DNA from: Cardinalis cardinalis
Taxonomy: Eukaryota; Chordata; Aves; Passeriformes; Cardinalidae
Assembly (NCBI GenBank): GCA_014549065.1
Contig: JACDOX010000161.1
Span: 1,198,198 to 1,262,197 of the forward strand
Reading direction: 5' to 3'
Length of the DNA: 64,000 nucleotides
Part shown: piece after piece, positions 52,926 to 64,000 of the stretch
Layout of the letters: each line of letters begins with the position of its first letter
Numbering within the stretch: the stretch's first letter is position 1
Notes under the pieces: generated by a model
What the model was told of the DNA's origin: nothing
Databases searched by the model: none
The model's input: only the letters and a program-made list of their open reading frames with translations
Program-made: the position numbers and the translations under genes

Positions 52926-55900
52926 AGGCATATCTGAAAGCTGTGGTAGACGATTAGCAGACTATTTCTCTTTAGAAGTCTTGCACAGATGACTCCCTGA
53001 AAACAAAGGGTACAGAGAATCTCTTCTGTCGCATTGCTTCATTGCCCCAAGATGTCTGTAGCCTGCAGAGGCAAGAGTTAGGACAATTTTTATTGATTCT
53101 GTGTCATAGTCTGTTGTCAGAAAGGTTTAGTACTGTGCAAGAAAGTGCTGAACCTTGAAGCTGATCTTTGTGAGCAAAAGGATGATCTGTATCCAGCAAG
53201 AAAAACCATAATATGAGTAAATACTGTCTTACCACATCGCTTCATAAACTTAAATTTTTCTAGTGGTGATATCTGTGTACTCTCAATGCCATGATACTAG
53301 TAGGACATAATTTTAGTCTAACTGTACAAGTAAATATTAAATTACAGGTACTCCTACAGAAAAGCTAGTACAATGTGGCCCTGTGTAGACAGGTTGTGCT
53401 TTGCTCTCACAATGACAGCTTAAATTACAGACAATGAAAATGAGTAAAAACTACCTACTTTGAACTTGGCATTAGTAAACTTAACACACAAACTATGTGA
53501 ATAGCAGAAATTCCTCCTTGTCTTTATACACAAAACAAAAACAGATCATAGAACAAAAATTCCTGTCAATGAAACATACCAGTATTTGGGGGGGGCAGTT
53601 TTGCTAGTTTTAGACATGGCAGACACACATCTAACCTGCTTAAAAATAAATAGACTATAACTAATGTCTCACTTACACATGTAAATACTTTACTCAGTGC
53701 ACAGCATGCATGTATATTAAGCACACGTTTATGTAAGCAAGACTTAAAATGTTATGATTTGATGAGATAACTGGCATGTTTGAATGACTGACAGTATCTA
53801 GACTTTGCTGAAGAATTAATCGAGTTAATCTGAATATGTACAGGCAGGTTTTGAAGTTACTGAACTATTTTTTCTGGTTTAGGATTTCTCAAGCTATTCT
53901 TTTCATATGAAGCGTATTCATAAACACACCTATCGTATTTTTTTTGATGGTGTCTGACTTCTCTTATATAGGAGCAATGCTGAAGAAACTAGTCAGGTGG
54001 TAAATAAACATGCAGATTTCAGATGAAACACACATTAGTGAGAGAAAAAAAAATTTAAATTATCTTTTCTTGTAAGGAGACATTTTCTCTGGGATTATGT
54101 GATGTGTCAAATCAACAGCACACCTCTGCTTTTGAACTCAAATGTAATTAAATTGAAAACCAAGGAATAAGAATCTTACACCCTTCTAATTATTTCTGCT
54201 TGTTTCATTTAATTTGGGTAACTACTTATTCATATGCGAAATGTACAGGAGTAGAATTTCCATCCATTATTCTGAAAGGTGGTAAACATTATCTTATTTT
54301 CACATAAGTAAAACAGTTGTAAACCATGACTGAAATATTATTTGTTTTGTATATTAGAAAAAACTGCCACATTGTGATAATGGAAGTGCTTCTGTATTTC
54401 CAAATACAAAACTTCACAATTCTTACCATAAAATTGAGCTATTAAATTTAAAAACTAATCTTTGGACCAAATATCAATTACAGGGGAGTTTTAAGTGAGT
54501 GAAGCAATTGATTGTTAACTTGCACTTTGGTCAGCCATAAATTTATGTTACATTCCAGTACACAGAATGTGGCTGTGCTCACCATGTCAGACTTGTCAGT
54601 TATTGATTTCACCAGTCAATGAGGTAACTCTATGGCCATACAGTTCTTAAAAACAGATTGCCAAGTTTTCAGTCTCAGCATGATTGTACTGGTGCTCAGC
54701 TGAGTGATCATGAAAGAAGCAAGATGGTCACGGGGAAGTGATGTATTTCTGTCACAGTGCTGGGAGATCTGTGCTGGGATAAAATTCATATAGAAGTCAA
54801 AGAGAGTGTCAGCTTCCTTTTACACACTTGGATGGTAAGTCTGCAGTCCAGGCTGGAAAAGAAATGCAATGTTGTTAGAACAGAGCAAGAAATGCATGGC
54901 AGCAGTTATAGCTGGTCAATTATTATTTCTCCTTTATAGCTTTTTCAACTGAAGAAAAAGTTTTACAGTTGCAGTGAATGATTTGTAGTTTTTACTTGGT
55001 TTTAAGATAATTAGTCTTTTCATTGTCTGTTCTGTGTTTCTGTGTTTCTTGACATACTAAAGAAGAATCATAGCCCCAATTTCCCTGGATTTGTCACAAT
55101 GCAAGACATTGCTTTCAGTTAAAAATGGTAATTAAGTTTAAAAAGTTAATAAGTTTTCTGTGAAGTATGTAAAAATATTTGACTGATATACAGTGTGTTG
55201 GATTATGCCCTTTTCTGACTTGCGATTGTATTTCTAGAGCTTGTGATTGAAAATACTAAGCAACCATAGCCAATGCATGAAATAGGAACTATCCTCAGAA
55301 ATCAGATCACAGCTGTCTCTCAGTCTTTCTTTCTCTATTTTTGGTGTTCTGTTGATGATCCTAGGTTTTCTTCATTTTTATAAGTTTTGAAAAGCCAGAA
55401 AATTAATGCCAGCATAGATTGTCATGATAGATTTGTTCTAAATATCAAAGGATATGCAAATACAAGATTCCTGAACAGTGCAAATTAGAAAAATCTGTAA
55501 AATAGGTGGTTGCATATTTTATTTTAAAAGAATGACTTAATTCTTGTAACTAATATGTAAATACTTAACTCTCATTTTCCTGTTTTTCTCACTGTTTTAT
55601 CAGTGACTGACATCTGATATAGAAAATTTATCTGTTTCTTAAAAAATTCAGACAACTGTACACAGGCATCTTCTGTGATTGTGTGTTCTGTATGATAGAA
55701 TCCTGATTCTTTTATAGAAGTCAGATTTTTTATATTATATTCACTTTAGATTCCATAGAAATTTAAATTCACATAAGGCTTATTGATAATGTAGTGTAAG
55801 GATTTGAATGAGGATATATTTGACATTTAATTTACAAGCACTGAGTTTCATGAAAAAGCCCTATTACTAGTGATAGCAGGAAACCTAGCACAATTACTAG

Positions 55901-56374
55901 ATAACAGCAGAAAATGACATGTACCAAAGTGGGAGAAATATTTCTGCTTACAACAGACTGTAAATATGGATAATAAACAAAATCATTCGTCAGGGTATTT
56001 CTTCCCTTCTCCCTCTTCCTCATCCATTCTCCCCCTTCCTACAGTTCTAGAATAACAAATGTACCTCACAGAGGTAGCTCACCTCTGGACTTAACACTGG
56101 CTGGTTAAGTTTTTAAGAGAAGAAATCTGCAGAACGCAGAGTGTGTGCATAGGTGTCACAGGCTATGTAGTATCTCCAACTACAGGGTTGGGTGTTTAGA
56201 AGGTTCAAGACCAGCTCTCCATTCAGTTGCCATGGTTTTACAGCAGTGCATATTACCAAAAGTAATTTGAGTGTTTATCAGCATTTCGTGGCACAAGGGT
56301 CATCTTGTGGCAATGGGTCTTTTTATGGTTGCGTTAAGAATCATTTCCTCTTATTTTCTTTCTTCACTTGCCCG

Positions 56375-56500
56375 TCCCTGGGGTGTTCAAGGTTGGTTGG
56401 TGCTCTGAACAGGCTGATCTAGTGGAAGGTGCCTCTGCCTGTGGCAGGGGCATTGGGACTTGTTCCCTTCAAATGAAAACCATTCTGTGATTAATTTCCC
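56375..56500 (+). mobile_element. CR1 LINE 3'-terminal fragment, plus
   Basis: About 125 bases: 'cctggggtgttcaaggttggttggtgctctgaacaggctgatctagtggaaggtg' followed by 'ggcaggggcattgggact' and the terminus 'aaaaccattctgtgatt'. This is the usual order at the CR1 3' end. It lies about 1.1 kb before the exon at 57645. Confidence 0.92.
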
Positions 56501-57644
56501 AGTATAGTATGTGCAAAAATTTGTCTTTTGGTTCCTCTTCCTCTTCTTAGGAGTTGTTTAGAGGTGCTAGGCTATGTTCTAGTTAACTGTTACCTGCTCA
56601 CCCCCATCCACCAAACAAGAGAGGAGAAGGCTCAGTGGCCTCTGTGAGATTTTCTTCTTGGGAGGGTACAGCACATCCAAGTGCACCAGGTCAGGGTTCT
56701 TTCCATCATGCTGCACAAACCTGGATGACATGACAGAATATTTATGGGCATCTCAGCCACTGCAGTAGCCCACACGCTTGTAAGCACAGACCTTCATTTT
56801 CCAGGCTTTTAAATTAATACATCCACAAAATGACTTAAAGGAACAGGCAACTTTTTTTATATATAACATTAACATCAAGCAGTAGATCAGGACAGGCATC
56901 AGTCCCAGCAGCCTGCAGTAGCATCCATAATCTGTCCTAAACCTCAGCATGCAGTTTGGCATTACAGTCACACCATCCTTCTTAGGGTGCTGCAGCCATG
57001 ACAGAGCACTCTCAGTTCTGCAGTAATGTGAAACAAATACAGTCCTAGTCTGTTTAAGAATGGTGTCTCAAGACAACTTTAGTCCACATTGAAATGGTCC
57101 TATTTCCACTTGCCCATATATTACCTCTCCTAAGTGGTTGTTCCCAGTCACTCACTTCCAGTGTTATGAGCACCTTTGCTCTTCTGGTCCTATGGTGAGG
57201 CAGTTCAGGGCATTAAACCAGCATGAAAATATTTGTATCCATTAAAGTACCCTTCCGCTGGTACAAGCATGTCAGACATTTGATAAATCTTCAATACCCA
57301 TTAACTAGGCCACTCCTTTCTTTTGCAGTGTGTGACAAAAGAGCACTGAAGTCCTTCTGTCCAAGATCCTATCTGTACAAGTAGTGCTTGTACTAAGTAC
57401 AGTCTTGTTAAGCATCTGGAAGAGTTTTCTTCCTCAGATTCAAAAAGGGCCTGCTAGATTGAAAGGATGGTATTAATAATGATTTAAAAGGGAAGGTTTC
57501 TGATTGTGCTCCATTTCTTTCTCTAACCTCAACATTTTTCATTTTAATTTTTCACTGTCTTAAGGATTTTTGTGATTATTTCCTTTCTTTTGTCCATGCC
57601 CACCTTTTGTTATAATTTCTCCTTTTTTATCTCTTGTTTTTCAG
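56501..57644 (+). other. GLIS3: GLIS3 intron up to the acceptor at 57644
   Basis: Non-coding sequence ending with a strong pyrimidine tract and TTTTTCAG (57637-57644). No repeat recognised. Confidence 0.75.
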
Positions 57645-57786
57645 TTGCGATCAAGCTCAGAGATTGGCCAGGACATCCTGAATGACTGCCTTGCAATCCA
57701 GCCCCTCCAGCCAGCCCTGTCACCACAGGATGCTGTAGATAATACCATGGGACACTCCCCAGGGTCTGCTTGTGATATTTACCCAG
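57645..57786 (+). CDS. GLIS3: GLIS3 internal exon: start of the region after the zinc fingers
   Basis: 142 bases: 47 codons plus one base, entering in phase 0 and leaving in phase 1. The peptide begins LRSSSEIGQDILNDCLAIQP and continues LQPALSPQDAVDNTMGHSPG, then SACDIYP. This matches the region just after finger 5 of mammalian GLIS3 (RSSTEL..., DCL..QSLQPA.SP.DA, GRSPG, DLY as I recall it) and not the GLIS1 equivalent, so it fixes the paralogue. It has no domain of its own; it is a Ser/Pro-rich link between the DNA-binding fingers and the C-terminal activation domain, encoded beyond this window. Acceptor TTTTTCAG and donor CAG|GTATAA are good. The sequence is clearly less conserved than the finger exons, as expected. 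Confidence 0.93.
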
Positions 57787-59416
57787 GTATAAAATAAGAC
57801 AGATAAAAGGCTGCTGTATTATTCATCACTTAATATTAGGGATCACTTTGTAGAGTAGAATGTACTCTGATATCCGTATCTATCTCATAAGAAGGATAGA
57901 AGATGAAAAGCAATATAAAAATAGATTTTGAACATGTTTTTATATGTTCTTTGGAGGGAAGGAAAACCAATCATACTATACCCATGAAAAGACCAAATAC
58001 AACATAGTTGGATATTTTTGTTCTATGGGCATTTGATTCTGCAACCAATTTACTTCTACTATTCCTTGTAGACATCTTGAATACATCATTTAATTTAAAA
58101 TCTCAGTATTTTTCCTCTGCCTTATTCATGGATCACATATCAGTTTTTCAATTGATCTACATTAAGAAACTGAAATGCTGCATTATGAGTATAAATATAC
58201 AATTGACTATAAATATACAATAAACACATTTACACTGTGAATGTACAATCCTAATGTATTGTTTCAGTTAAATATCTGAGATTTTCCTACTAAAATAGCT
58301 TTGTCATACCTGCCTACATGTACAATTTTTTGTTAACATTTCAAAAAAATTTGAAACTATCAGTAAGTTATGAGTGATAATAAATCTTAAAGCTCAAGAG
58401 GGCAATGGGCAGGATGTTAACATTTTTTAATGCAATACTTTAGTAGTTGTGAGGGCCTCTGTTTTTAACTTTCAGGCAAAATGCATTATGTCTTTTATCA
58501 CTTCAACTTTTAAGTTGAAGAGAGAACCAGACGTAGGAAGTGAATAAATTGGTTTCATTTATGTTATCTGCAGTGATGAAAATGACATTATATGAAGTGG
58601 CCACTTCAATGAGTGGATTTATTTTACTGAGAGGTTTGTAAAACTAGCAATTCTATTTCATGTTTTTGTCAACGCTGCTGTGAGTCACACAATAGTTGGT
58701 GATGATGTAGGTTTATATGACAAAATTCAGGACATTTAAAGCTGTGATTGATTGTATTCTAGCTCATTAAGTAGTTGGTATTACTTGTATGCTGTTAACT
58801 TTTAAATGCCTTAGTCTGTGTACAGACTGAGTGTGACATTTACTGTGTGAAAGAAAAGGGAAATTTTAGATTTTAAAAATGTGATTTTGGCCAGAGAAAC
58901 TCTGGGAACATGTGGCTGGTTATAGTTGTTTATTTAACATTGTGCATTGAGAGGGAGTTGGATAGTGAGGAATGTTGAGATTTAAAAAAAAAAAACATTA
59001 TGGTTTTACCAAGTGTAACAAGCAAAACTAAGAGATGACAAAGGCTCAGCTTTTCCTTTTCTTTTCAAGTTTCTAGACAGAATGGAATCTGGGATGGGAC
59101 AGTGTGTCAGACTTCAGAAATTGAGGATATTCTCACAGGAGATGGCCACAGCAATCTGTTGGACACTCCTCCCTAGCTTCCAGGCTACACTTAAATTTCC
59201 AGCTCTGTCTGCTGGGTCAGTCCAAGCACAGGCTGACAGTGGCTTGAACAAGCTGCTGCCCACGACAAGCTGGGTAAAGCTGCTGCCTCCAGCCAGCCCT
59301 CAGCTGGCAATTGTCTGCCATCATGGTGTTTCATAGACAGCTTCTGAGACTGAGACATTATTTTCTGTAGTCTCATTCATGCATTGTCTTTCAATACTTG
59401 ATGTTTGCAGCACTAC
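57787..59416 (+). other. GLIS3: GLIS3 intron after the last exon seen, no gene
   Basis: Non-coding, AT-rich. A 12-base A run lies at 58983-58994. An 84-codon open frame at 59082-59336 has no family resemblance. Confidence 0.65.
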
Positions 59417-59688
59417 TGTTACGAATAGGAACGAGGCCAAACTTTCTCTGGAGAAAGAGGTTCTCGTTTATTAAAATAGCTGCAGGGAACAGAGTACCCA
59501 GGATAAGCCCAGGCACCCACACAGCGAGCCAAAACCAGAACAGTGCACTACCCCTAAGTGCACTGAGTTCTCCCTGGGAAACAAGAATCTGAAAAGAAGA
59601 CCTCGACCCAACCAAACTTCCCCCATTTATAGCCCCTTTCAAGTTCTCCAAAATTTATGTAAAGTTTGGGTTCCCATTTTTAAGAACA
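59417..59688 (-). mobile_element. Probable solo LTR of a different endogenous retrovirus family, minus
   Basis: Read on minus it shows LTR order: a possible start TGTTC at 59688, a TATA box CTATAAA at 59626-59632, a poly(A) signal AATAAA at 59467-59472, about 155 bases further on, and an end GTAACA at 59417. The left edge (TGTTACG on plus) is convincing. The other edge is uncertain and could lie further right, up to about 59790, and no clear target duplication was found. It does not align with the pair at 45316 and 50838. No retroviral coding sequence is adjacent. It could also be an unrelated repeat. Confidence 0.6.
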
Positions 59689-61140
59689 TATACCAATGGA
59701 CTGCTACAAACATTGTGGGCAACACGGCCACTTGCACCACTTGTAGTTCCATTCATCATGATGAGACTGAACTCCAGAAACTGCAATCCACTAAAAGAGA
59801 AGAAAATGAAAGGCAGGGATGTATCTAGATATGCCATTTCAGGAATGGCTTAAAATACTGATCCAGACCCTGCTTTATTTCTTCAGTACTTTAATGTTTT
59901 CCAGTATCTGTGATCTGCCTGTAAAATACCTGAGAAGATATAGAAAGGCCACCGGTGCAGGTGGTCCATGTGACAGGCCAGCTTTGGAGACAGACTTACT
60001 ATCTTGAAAATGCAATTTTTACTTCTACTGTACTTCCTCATGCATGATGGCTTCTTGAGTTTCATGTTCTCTGGAGACTTCAGATTTACAGATGAGCTGA
60101 GGATAAAGGCAAAACAGAAAATAGGTTTTCCGTTTGCTGGGCTTACCACTTACAACTCCATATAGCACATATCCACATATTCCTGGCTAAAAAATCCAGT
60201 AGACTTCCTAGGGGAAGAGAAAGAGGGGAATATATGCAGATGATGCTTACAGGTGCAAAAAATATTTCATATTTTTCCTTCTGTGCAGTAGTAAATCAGT
60301 TTTTTTCAAGGACCTCATAAATATTCCTTACAGAAATAGAAGGCTATATTTAGTAATTAAAAATAAAGCAACCTTGCAAATGTATGTATGTAACTAACTG
60401 AGCTACAAAATTAAACCTTCACACTGTCTTACACTACATGGTAAAAACTCTCAGCCCTACTCCAAATTCATACTGTCAATAATTAGAGGAGAGATATTTT
60501 GGTGGCAGAAATTGTTTTTAAAAGTACTGGCAGTAAGTCCAAGGCGCTCTTCAATTAGAGCATCTTTGATAATTTGCAAATTTCTGCATTTAAATATGTT
60601 CCATGAAATTACAGGTTTCTGACTCCATTGAAAAAGAACTTTTTTTTGCCTTAGATTCTGTGACACTTTCTATGCTACTTTTTGGCTTTCTTCTTCTTAA
60701 AGAAACCTTATTCAGAATAATCCTTTTCTCTTGCAGCCACCTAAATTGTTCCTATGCATTGTGAGGGTACATGTGAATTTAGCTTCTCATAGAGAACTGT
60801 TTGCAGAAATATTCTCATGGAAAATTCTTATGTACTGATAAATGGATATGTGATGAGACTCCAGAAAAGAAAACATGACTCCTTCCTCTCTTTGGCTGAA
60901 ACTTGGTCCCTGTTGAGGCTCACAACTGGGACTAAGTTGGGACTAAGTTATAATCATCTTGTAAATAATGTTGTAGCTTGGACTTTTTAAGGGATACAGA
61001 GGAACAGCACTCATGATTCTTTGGCTTTTATTGAGGTTTTTTGGTTTTTTTCCAAATATGTGAATATGTTTAAAATTGCTTTAAAGGTTTTAGTTTATTC
61101 TGAATTAATAAGCTTTCTTGTAGCAACCCTTTTGTTACAT
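59689..61140 (+). other. GLIS3: GLIS3 intron, no gene recognised
   Basis: AT-rich non-coding sequence between the LTR and the first of two minus-strand CR1 fragments. Open frames are under 90 codons. Confidence 0.65.
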
Positions 61141-61400
61141 AATCATAGAATGATAGAATCATAGAATGGTTTGCATTGGAATTCTTAAAGATCATCTAGT
61201 TCCAAACCCCTGCCATAGGCAAGGGGCACCTTCTGCCAGGTTTCTCAATGATCCATCCAGCCTGGCCTTGAACACTTCCAGGGATGGGGCATCCACAGCT
61301 TCTCCAGGCAACTTTTTCCAGCGTCTCACCACCCTCACAGTAAAGAATTTCTTCCTGACATTTAGTCTAAATCTCTTCTCTATTTGTTTAAAACCCACTT
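61141..61400 (-). mobile_element. CR1 LINE 3'-end fragment, minus, with 8-mer tail
   Basis: Well-preserved CR1 3' end of 260 bases. The left edge holds the 8-mer tail (AATCATAGAATGATAGAATC at 61141-61160, continuing CATAGAATGG). Then come 'aaagatcatctagttccaaaccc', 'ccttgaacacttccagggatggggcatcc' and 'caccaccctcacagtaaagaatttcttcctgac'. On minus it still reads RKKFFTVRVVRRWKKLPGEA, the CR1 ORF2 C-terminus. It is among the least diverged copies here. Confidence 0.96.
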
Positions 61401-61484
61401 AAAACTAACATTTAGTTCTACGTCTTTGTGTGTGGACTTATATGGTGGTGCTACACTTGAGCATGCTGGTTGTCACGAACATTT

Positions 61485-62712
61485 CACAGAATCACAGAAT
61501 CCCTAGGTTGGAAGAGACCTTCAAGATCATTGAGTCCAACCCGTGCCCTAACACCTCAACTGAACCATGGCAGCGAGTGCCACATCCAGTCCTTTCTTAA
61601 ACACATCCAGGGATGGTGACTCCACCATCTCCATGGGCAGGCCATTCCAGTACTTTATCACCCTTTCAGTGAAAAACTTTTTCCTGATGTCCAACCTATA
61701 TTTCCCTTGGTGCAGCTTGAGACTGTGTCCTCTGGTTCTGTTCGTTGCTGCCTGGAGAAAGAGACCAACCCCACCTGACTACAGCCACCTTTCAGGGACT
61801 TGTAGAGAGTGATAAGGTCACCCCTGAGTCTCCTTTTCTCCAGGCTAAACACCCCCAGCTCCCTCAGTCGTTCCTCACAGGGTTTGTGTTCCCAGCCCCT
61901 CACCAGCCTCGTTGCCTCCTCTGGATGCGCTCAAGCGTCTCAAGGTCCTTCCCAAACTGAGGGCCCAGAACTGGACACAGCACTCGAGGTGTGGCCTCAC
62001 CAGTGCCGAGTACAGGGGNAGAATGACCTCCCTGCTCCTGCTGGCCACGCTGTTCCTGACACAGGCCAGGATGCCTTTGGCCTTCTTGGCCACCAGGGCA
62101 CACTGCTGGCTCCTGTCCAGCCGGCTGTCACCAGCACCCCCAGGTNCCTTTCCAGCCACACTGTCCCCAGCCTGTAACACTGCAGGNGGTTATTGTGGCC
62201 AAAATGCAGGACTCAACACTTGGATTTATTAAACTTCATCCCATTGGACTCTGCCCATCCATCCAACAGCTCCAGGTCTCTCTGCAGAGCCCTCCTACCC
62301 TCCAAGTGATCAACACACAATCCCAGCCTAGCGTTGTCCGCAAACTTACTAATGAAAAACTCAACACCCTCATCCATGTCATCAATAAAGACATTGAACA
62401 GAGCTGGCCCCAGCACAGACCCCGAGGACACCACTGCTGACTGGCCCCAGTTGGATGCAGTCCTGTTCACCACCACCCTCTGGGCCCGGCCACCCAGCCA
62501 GTTCTGAACCCAGCACAGAGTGCTCCTGTCCAAGCCATGGGCTCCCAGCTTTTCCAGGAGTGTGCTGTGGGAGACAGTGTCAAAGGCCCTGCTGAAATCC
62601 AAGTACACAATATCCACAGCCTTTCCTGCATCCACCAGGCAGGTCACTTGGTCACAAAAAGAGACCAGATTGGTCGAACACGACCTTCCCCTTCTAAACC
62701 CATGCTTTGCTC
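61485..62712 (-). mobile_element. CR1 LINE, 1.2 kb, minus, with reverse transcriptase remnant
   Basis: The largest CR1 copy on minus, from its tail ('cacagaatcacagaatccc', 61485 on) to a 5' truncation near 62712. Its reverse transcriptase and C-terminal sequence is spread over at least three frames. 62213-62647 reads VDIVYLDFSRAFDTVSH, then GSVLGPALFNVFIDDMD, then SKFADNARLG where an active CR1 enzyme has FADD. 61875-62180 reads LDRSQQCALVAKKAKGILAC and VIXPLYSALVRPHLE. 61658-61903 reads CEERLRELGVFSLEKRRLRG. Frameshifts and the altered catalytic site show it is dead. Ambiguous bases are at 62019, 62146 and 62187. It contains its own full 3' end, so it is a separate insertion from the copy 85 bases to the left. 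Confidence 0.96.
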
Positions 62713-64000
62713 AGTTTCTTACCGTCTGAATCAGGTATTTAATGGACTGAAAAGACATTGGGAAGGTATTTACTGGCAACGTTTTGAGCAAGTAACTCAC
62801 ATGTAACACAGCCTGAACCAACTACAAAATGTGCAAGCATGGCTTACAAAATACTTGCACGGAATGCTAATGATGGTTGTGGAAGAGAACAGCTATGTCA
62901 AGATGAACAACTTTTGCTACCTTGTGCTGAACACCTGGTCATAATCCAACCCTTTTACTCCTGATCCTGAAGAGGTTAATTTTAAATGCAAAGATCGCAG
63001 TATTGGTAAACTAAGCCATTGTATATTTTTACACAGCTATGTTAGTTTTTGTCATGGTAAAATGCAAGTTACCCTATTTTGCCAAGGAATAATTTAAATT
63101 GTCTCTTTTTATTTAGACAATCAGGGCTTTCCTTTGCAGTGTCCTGATTCATTAAATATTCTCTTTTCTTTTGCTGTCAGAATGTGTGCTTGGTTGTTTT
63201 TCAGTATTTTCTTCTGTGCTGTATGTAAGGTAAAATAAGAATTTCAAAAGTTCATTCCTTTGTTTTTATCTTCTGCACTTGTCTTAATGCTACACTGAGA
63301 GACAGACATGGAAAACTTAACTTTTGGGGTACATGAGCAAAGTGGGAAAAAAAATTCCCATCTTAGTAAGAAAATGTCCTCAACTGCTTCTTTGCAAGTT
63401 ACTCTGCTGTTTTAAGTGATGTCTCATCTTCCTGCAGGACCTGCCTCCTTGTTCCTCTTTAAGGTTTGGGATATCTTCTGCTGTCAGATGTCTGTCGTCA
63501 CTTGGGTTGTTATTAGGAGGCTCTGGTCCACAAACAAGTTAGCAAAGAGCAGAGCCTGGCACCAAGGTCAGCCTCCACTCCTCCACCTTTGACCACCAGT
63601 GTCAACTTCCCCTAATCTTTGACATTACCTCTGCAGCATCTGTATTGGATGCCTTTATTCACAAAGAGGTTTCCTGCCTGTCATCTTGCACTGTGTGTCA
63701 TTTCCACCAGCTGAAAAATGTCCAGGGCTGCTCCTTAATGGGGCTACAGCATAATTAGACTCCTGAGCTTTTTCTTATCTCTGTCTTAGCTTGGTGAATA
63801 TCCAGTGTGTCGCAAAGGTGGGCTTGTAAGGATCAATAGAGTCTTTCCAAGAACAGGACTCAGGAGACAGGGTGAATTTTCACCTTATTGATCTTCTGTA
63901 GCAAAATTCACACTTGTGAATGAGAAAATGGTGACCTGTGAAATCATTTCCTTGAAGACTGATCTGTGGTGAGGCTACCTCTAATGCATTCTTTCTTCTA
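62713..64000 (+). other. GLIS3: GLIS3 intron to the window end; possible conserved block at 63640-63830
   Basis: Non-coding. The next GLIS3 exon (C-terminal Ser/Pro-rich region) was searched for by eye in all plus frames and not found. The block 63640-63830 is of higher complexity, with a CATAATTAGAC homeodomain-type core near 63750, and may be a conserved element; this is a guess from composition. Confidence 0.55.

Larger units (their letters stand above)
51336..56374 (+). other. GLIS3: GLIS3 intron with dinucleotide repeats, no gene
   Basis: AT-rich non-coding sequence. It contains an 11-bp inverted repeat at 51692-51723, the TG repeat at 52165-52241, the CA repeat at 52896-52925, a T run at 52838-52849 and a run of eight G near 53589. 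Confidence 0.65.

Noticed and set aside
62213..62647. A possible active reverse transcriptase gene
   Set aside because: It is a CR1 fragment: 5'-truncated, frameshifted further on, and with FADN in place of the catalytic FADD.
1..64000. CRISPR array, tRNA, rRNA, bacterial-type operon or a new multi-gene defence system
   Set aside because: No regularly spaced repeats, cloverleaf sequences, ribosome binding sites or gene clusters were seen; everything fits a bird intron-rich locus.

Overview
This is a vertebrate nuclear window, almost certainly from a bird. It holds one recognisable gene, on the plus strand: three consecutive internal exons of the Krüppel-type zinc-finger transcription factor GLIS3. 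They lie at 41495-41656, 43073-43183 and 57645-57786. Together they encode the end of zinc finger 3, all of zinc fingers 4 and 5, and the start of the C-terminal region. Everything else is intron: at least 41.5 kb before the first exon seen, 1.4 kb and 14.5 kb between exons, and at least 6.2 kb after the last. The exons with fingers 1-2 and the C-terminal activation domain are outside the window.

The bird assignment rests on the repeats. At least ten CR1 LINE fragments are present, and no Alu, B1 or L1-like sequence was noticed. CR1 pieces lie at 7200-8470, 15175-15950, 35545-35862, 39449-39665, 50298-50400 and 56375-56500 on plus, and at 21015-21310, 45894-46272, 61141-61400 and 61485-62712 on minus. 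All are 5'-truncated and broken by stops and frameshifts. The longest keeps recognisable reverse transcriptase sequence. Scattered single Ns and a 255-base run of N inside a CTCTC pentamer array show a draft assembly.

Three probable solo LTRs of endogenous retroviruses were found, none with an internal coding region. Two belong to one family and face away from each other in the 14.5-kb intron (45316-45825 minus, 50838-51331 plus). They align along their whole length, start with TGATA and end with ATCA; the plus copy is flanked by a 4-bp duplication, TGCC. A third, of a different family, lies at about 59417-59688 on minus with a TATA box and a poly(A) signal.

No second gene, tRNA, rRNA or CRISPR array is supported. 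Several open frames of 100-165 codons occur in the introns, but their number and composition fit chance. I saw no new multi-gene system. The points most worth a second look are structural: a perfect 17-bp hairpin 148 bases before an exon, inverted repeats that flank the zinc-finger exons, the paired LTRs, and the unresolved pyrimidine array.
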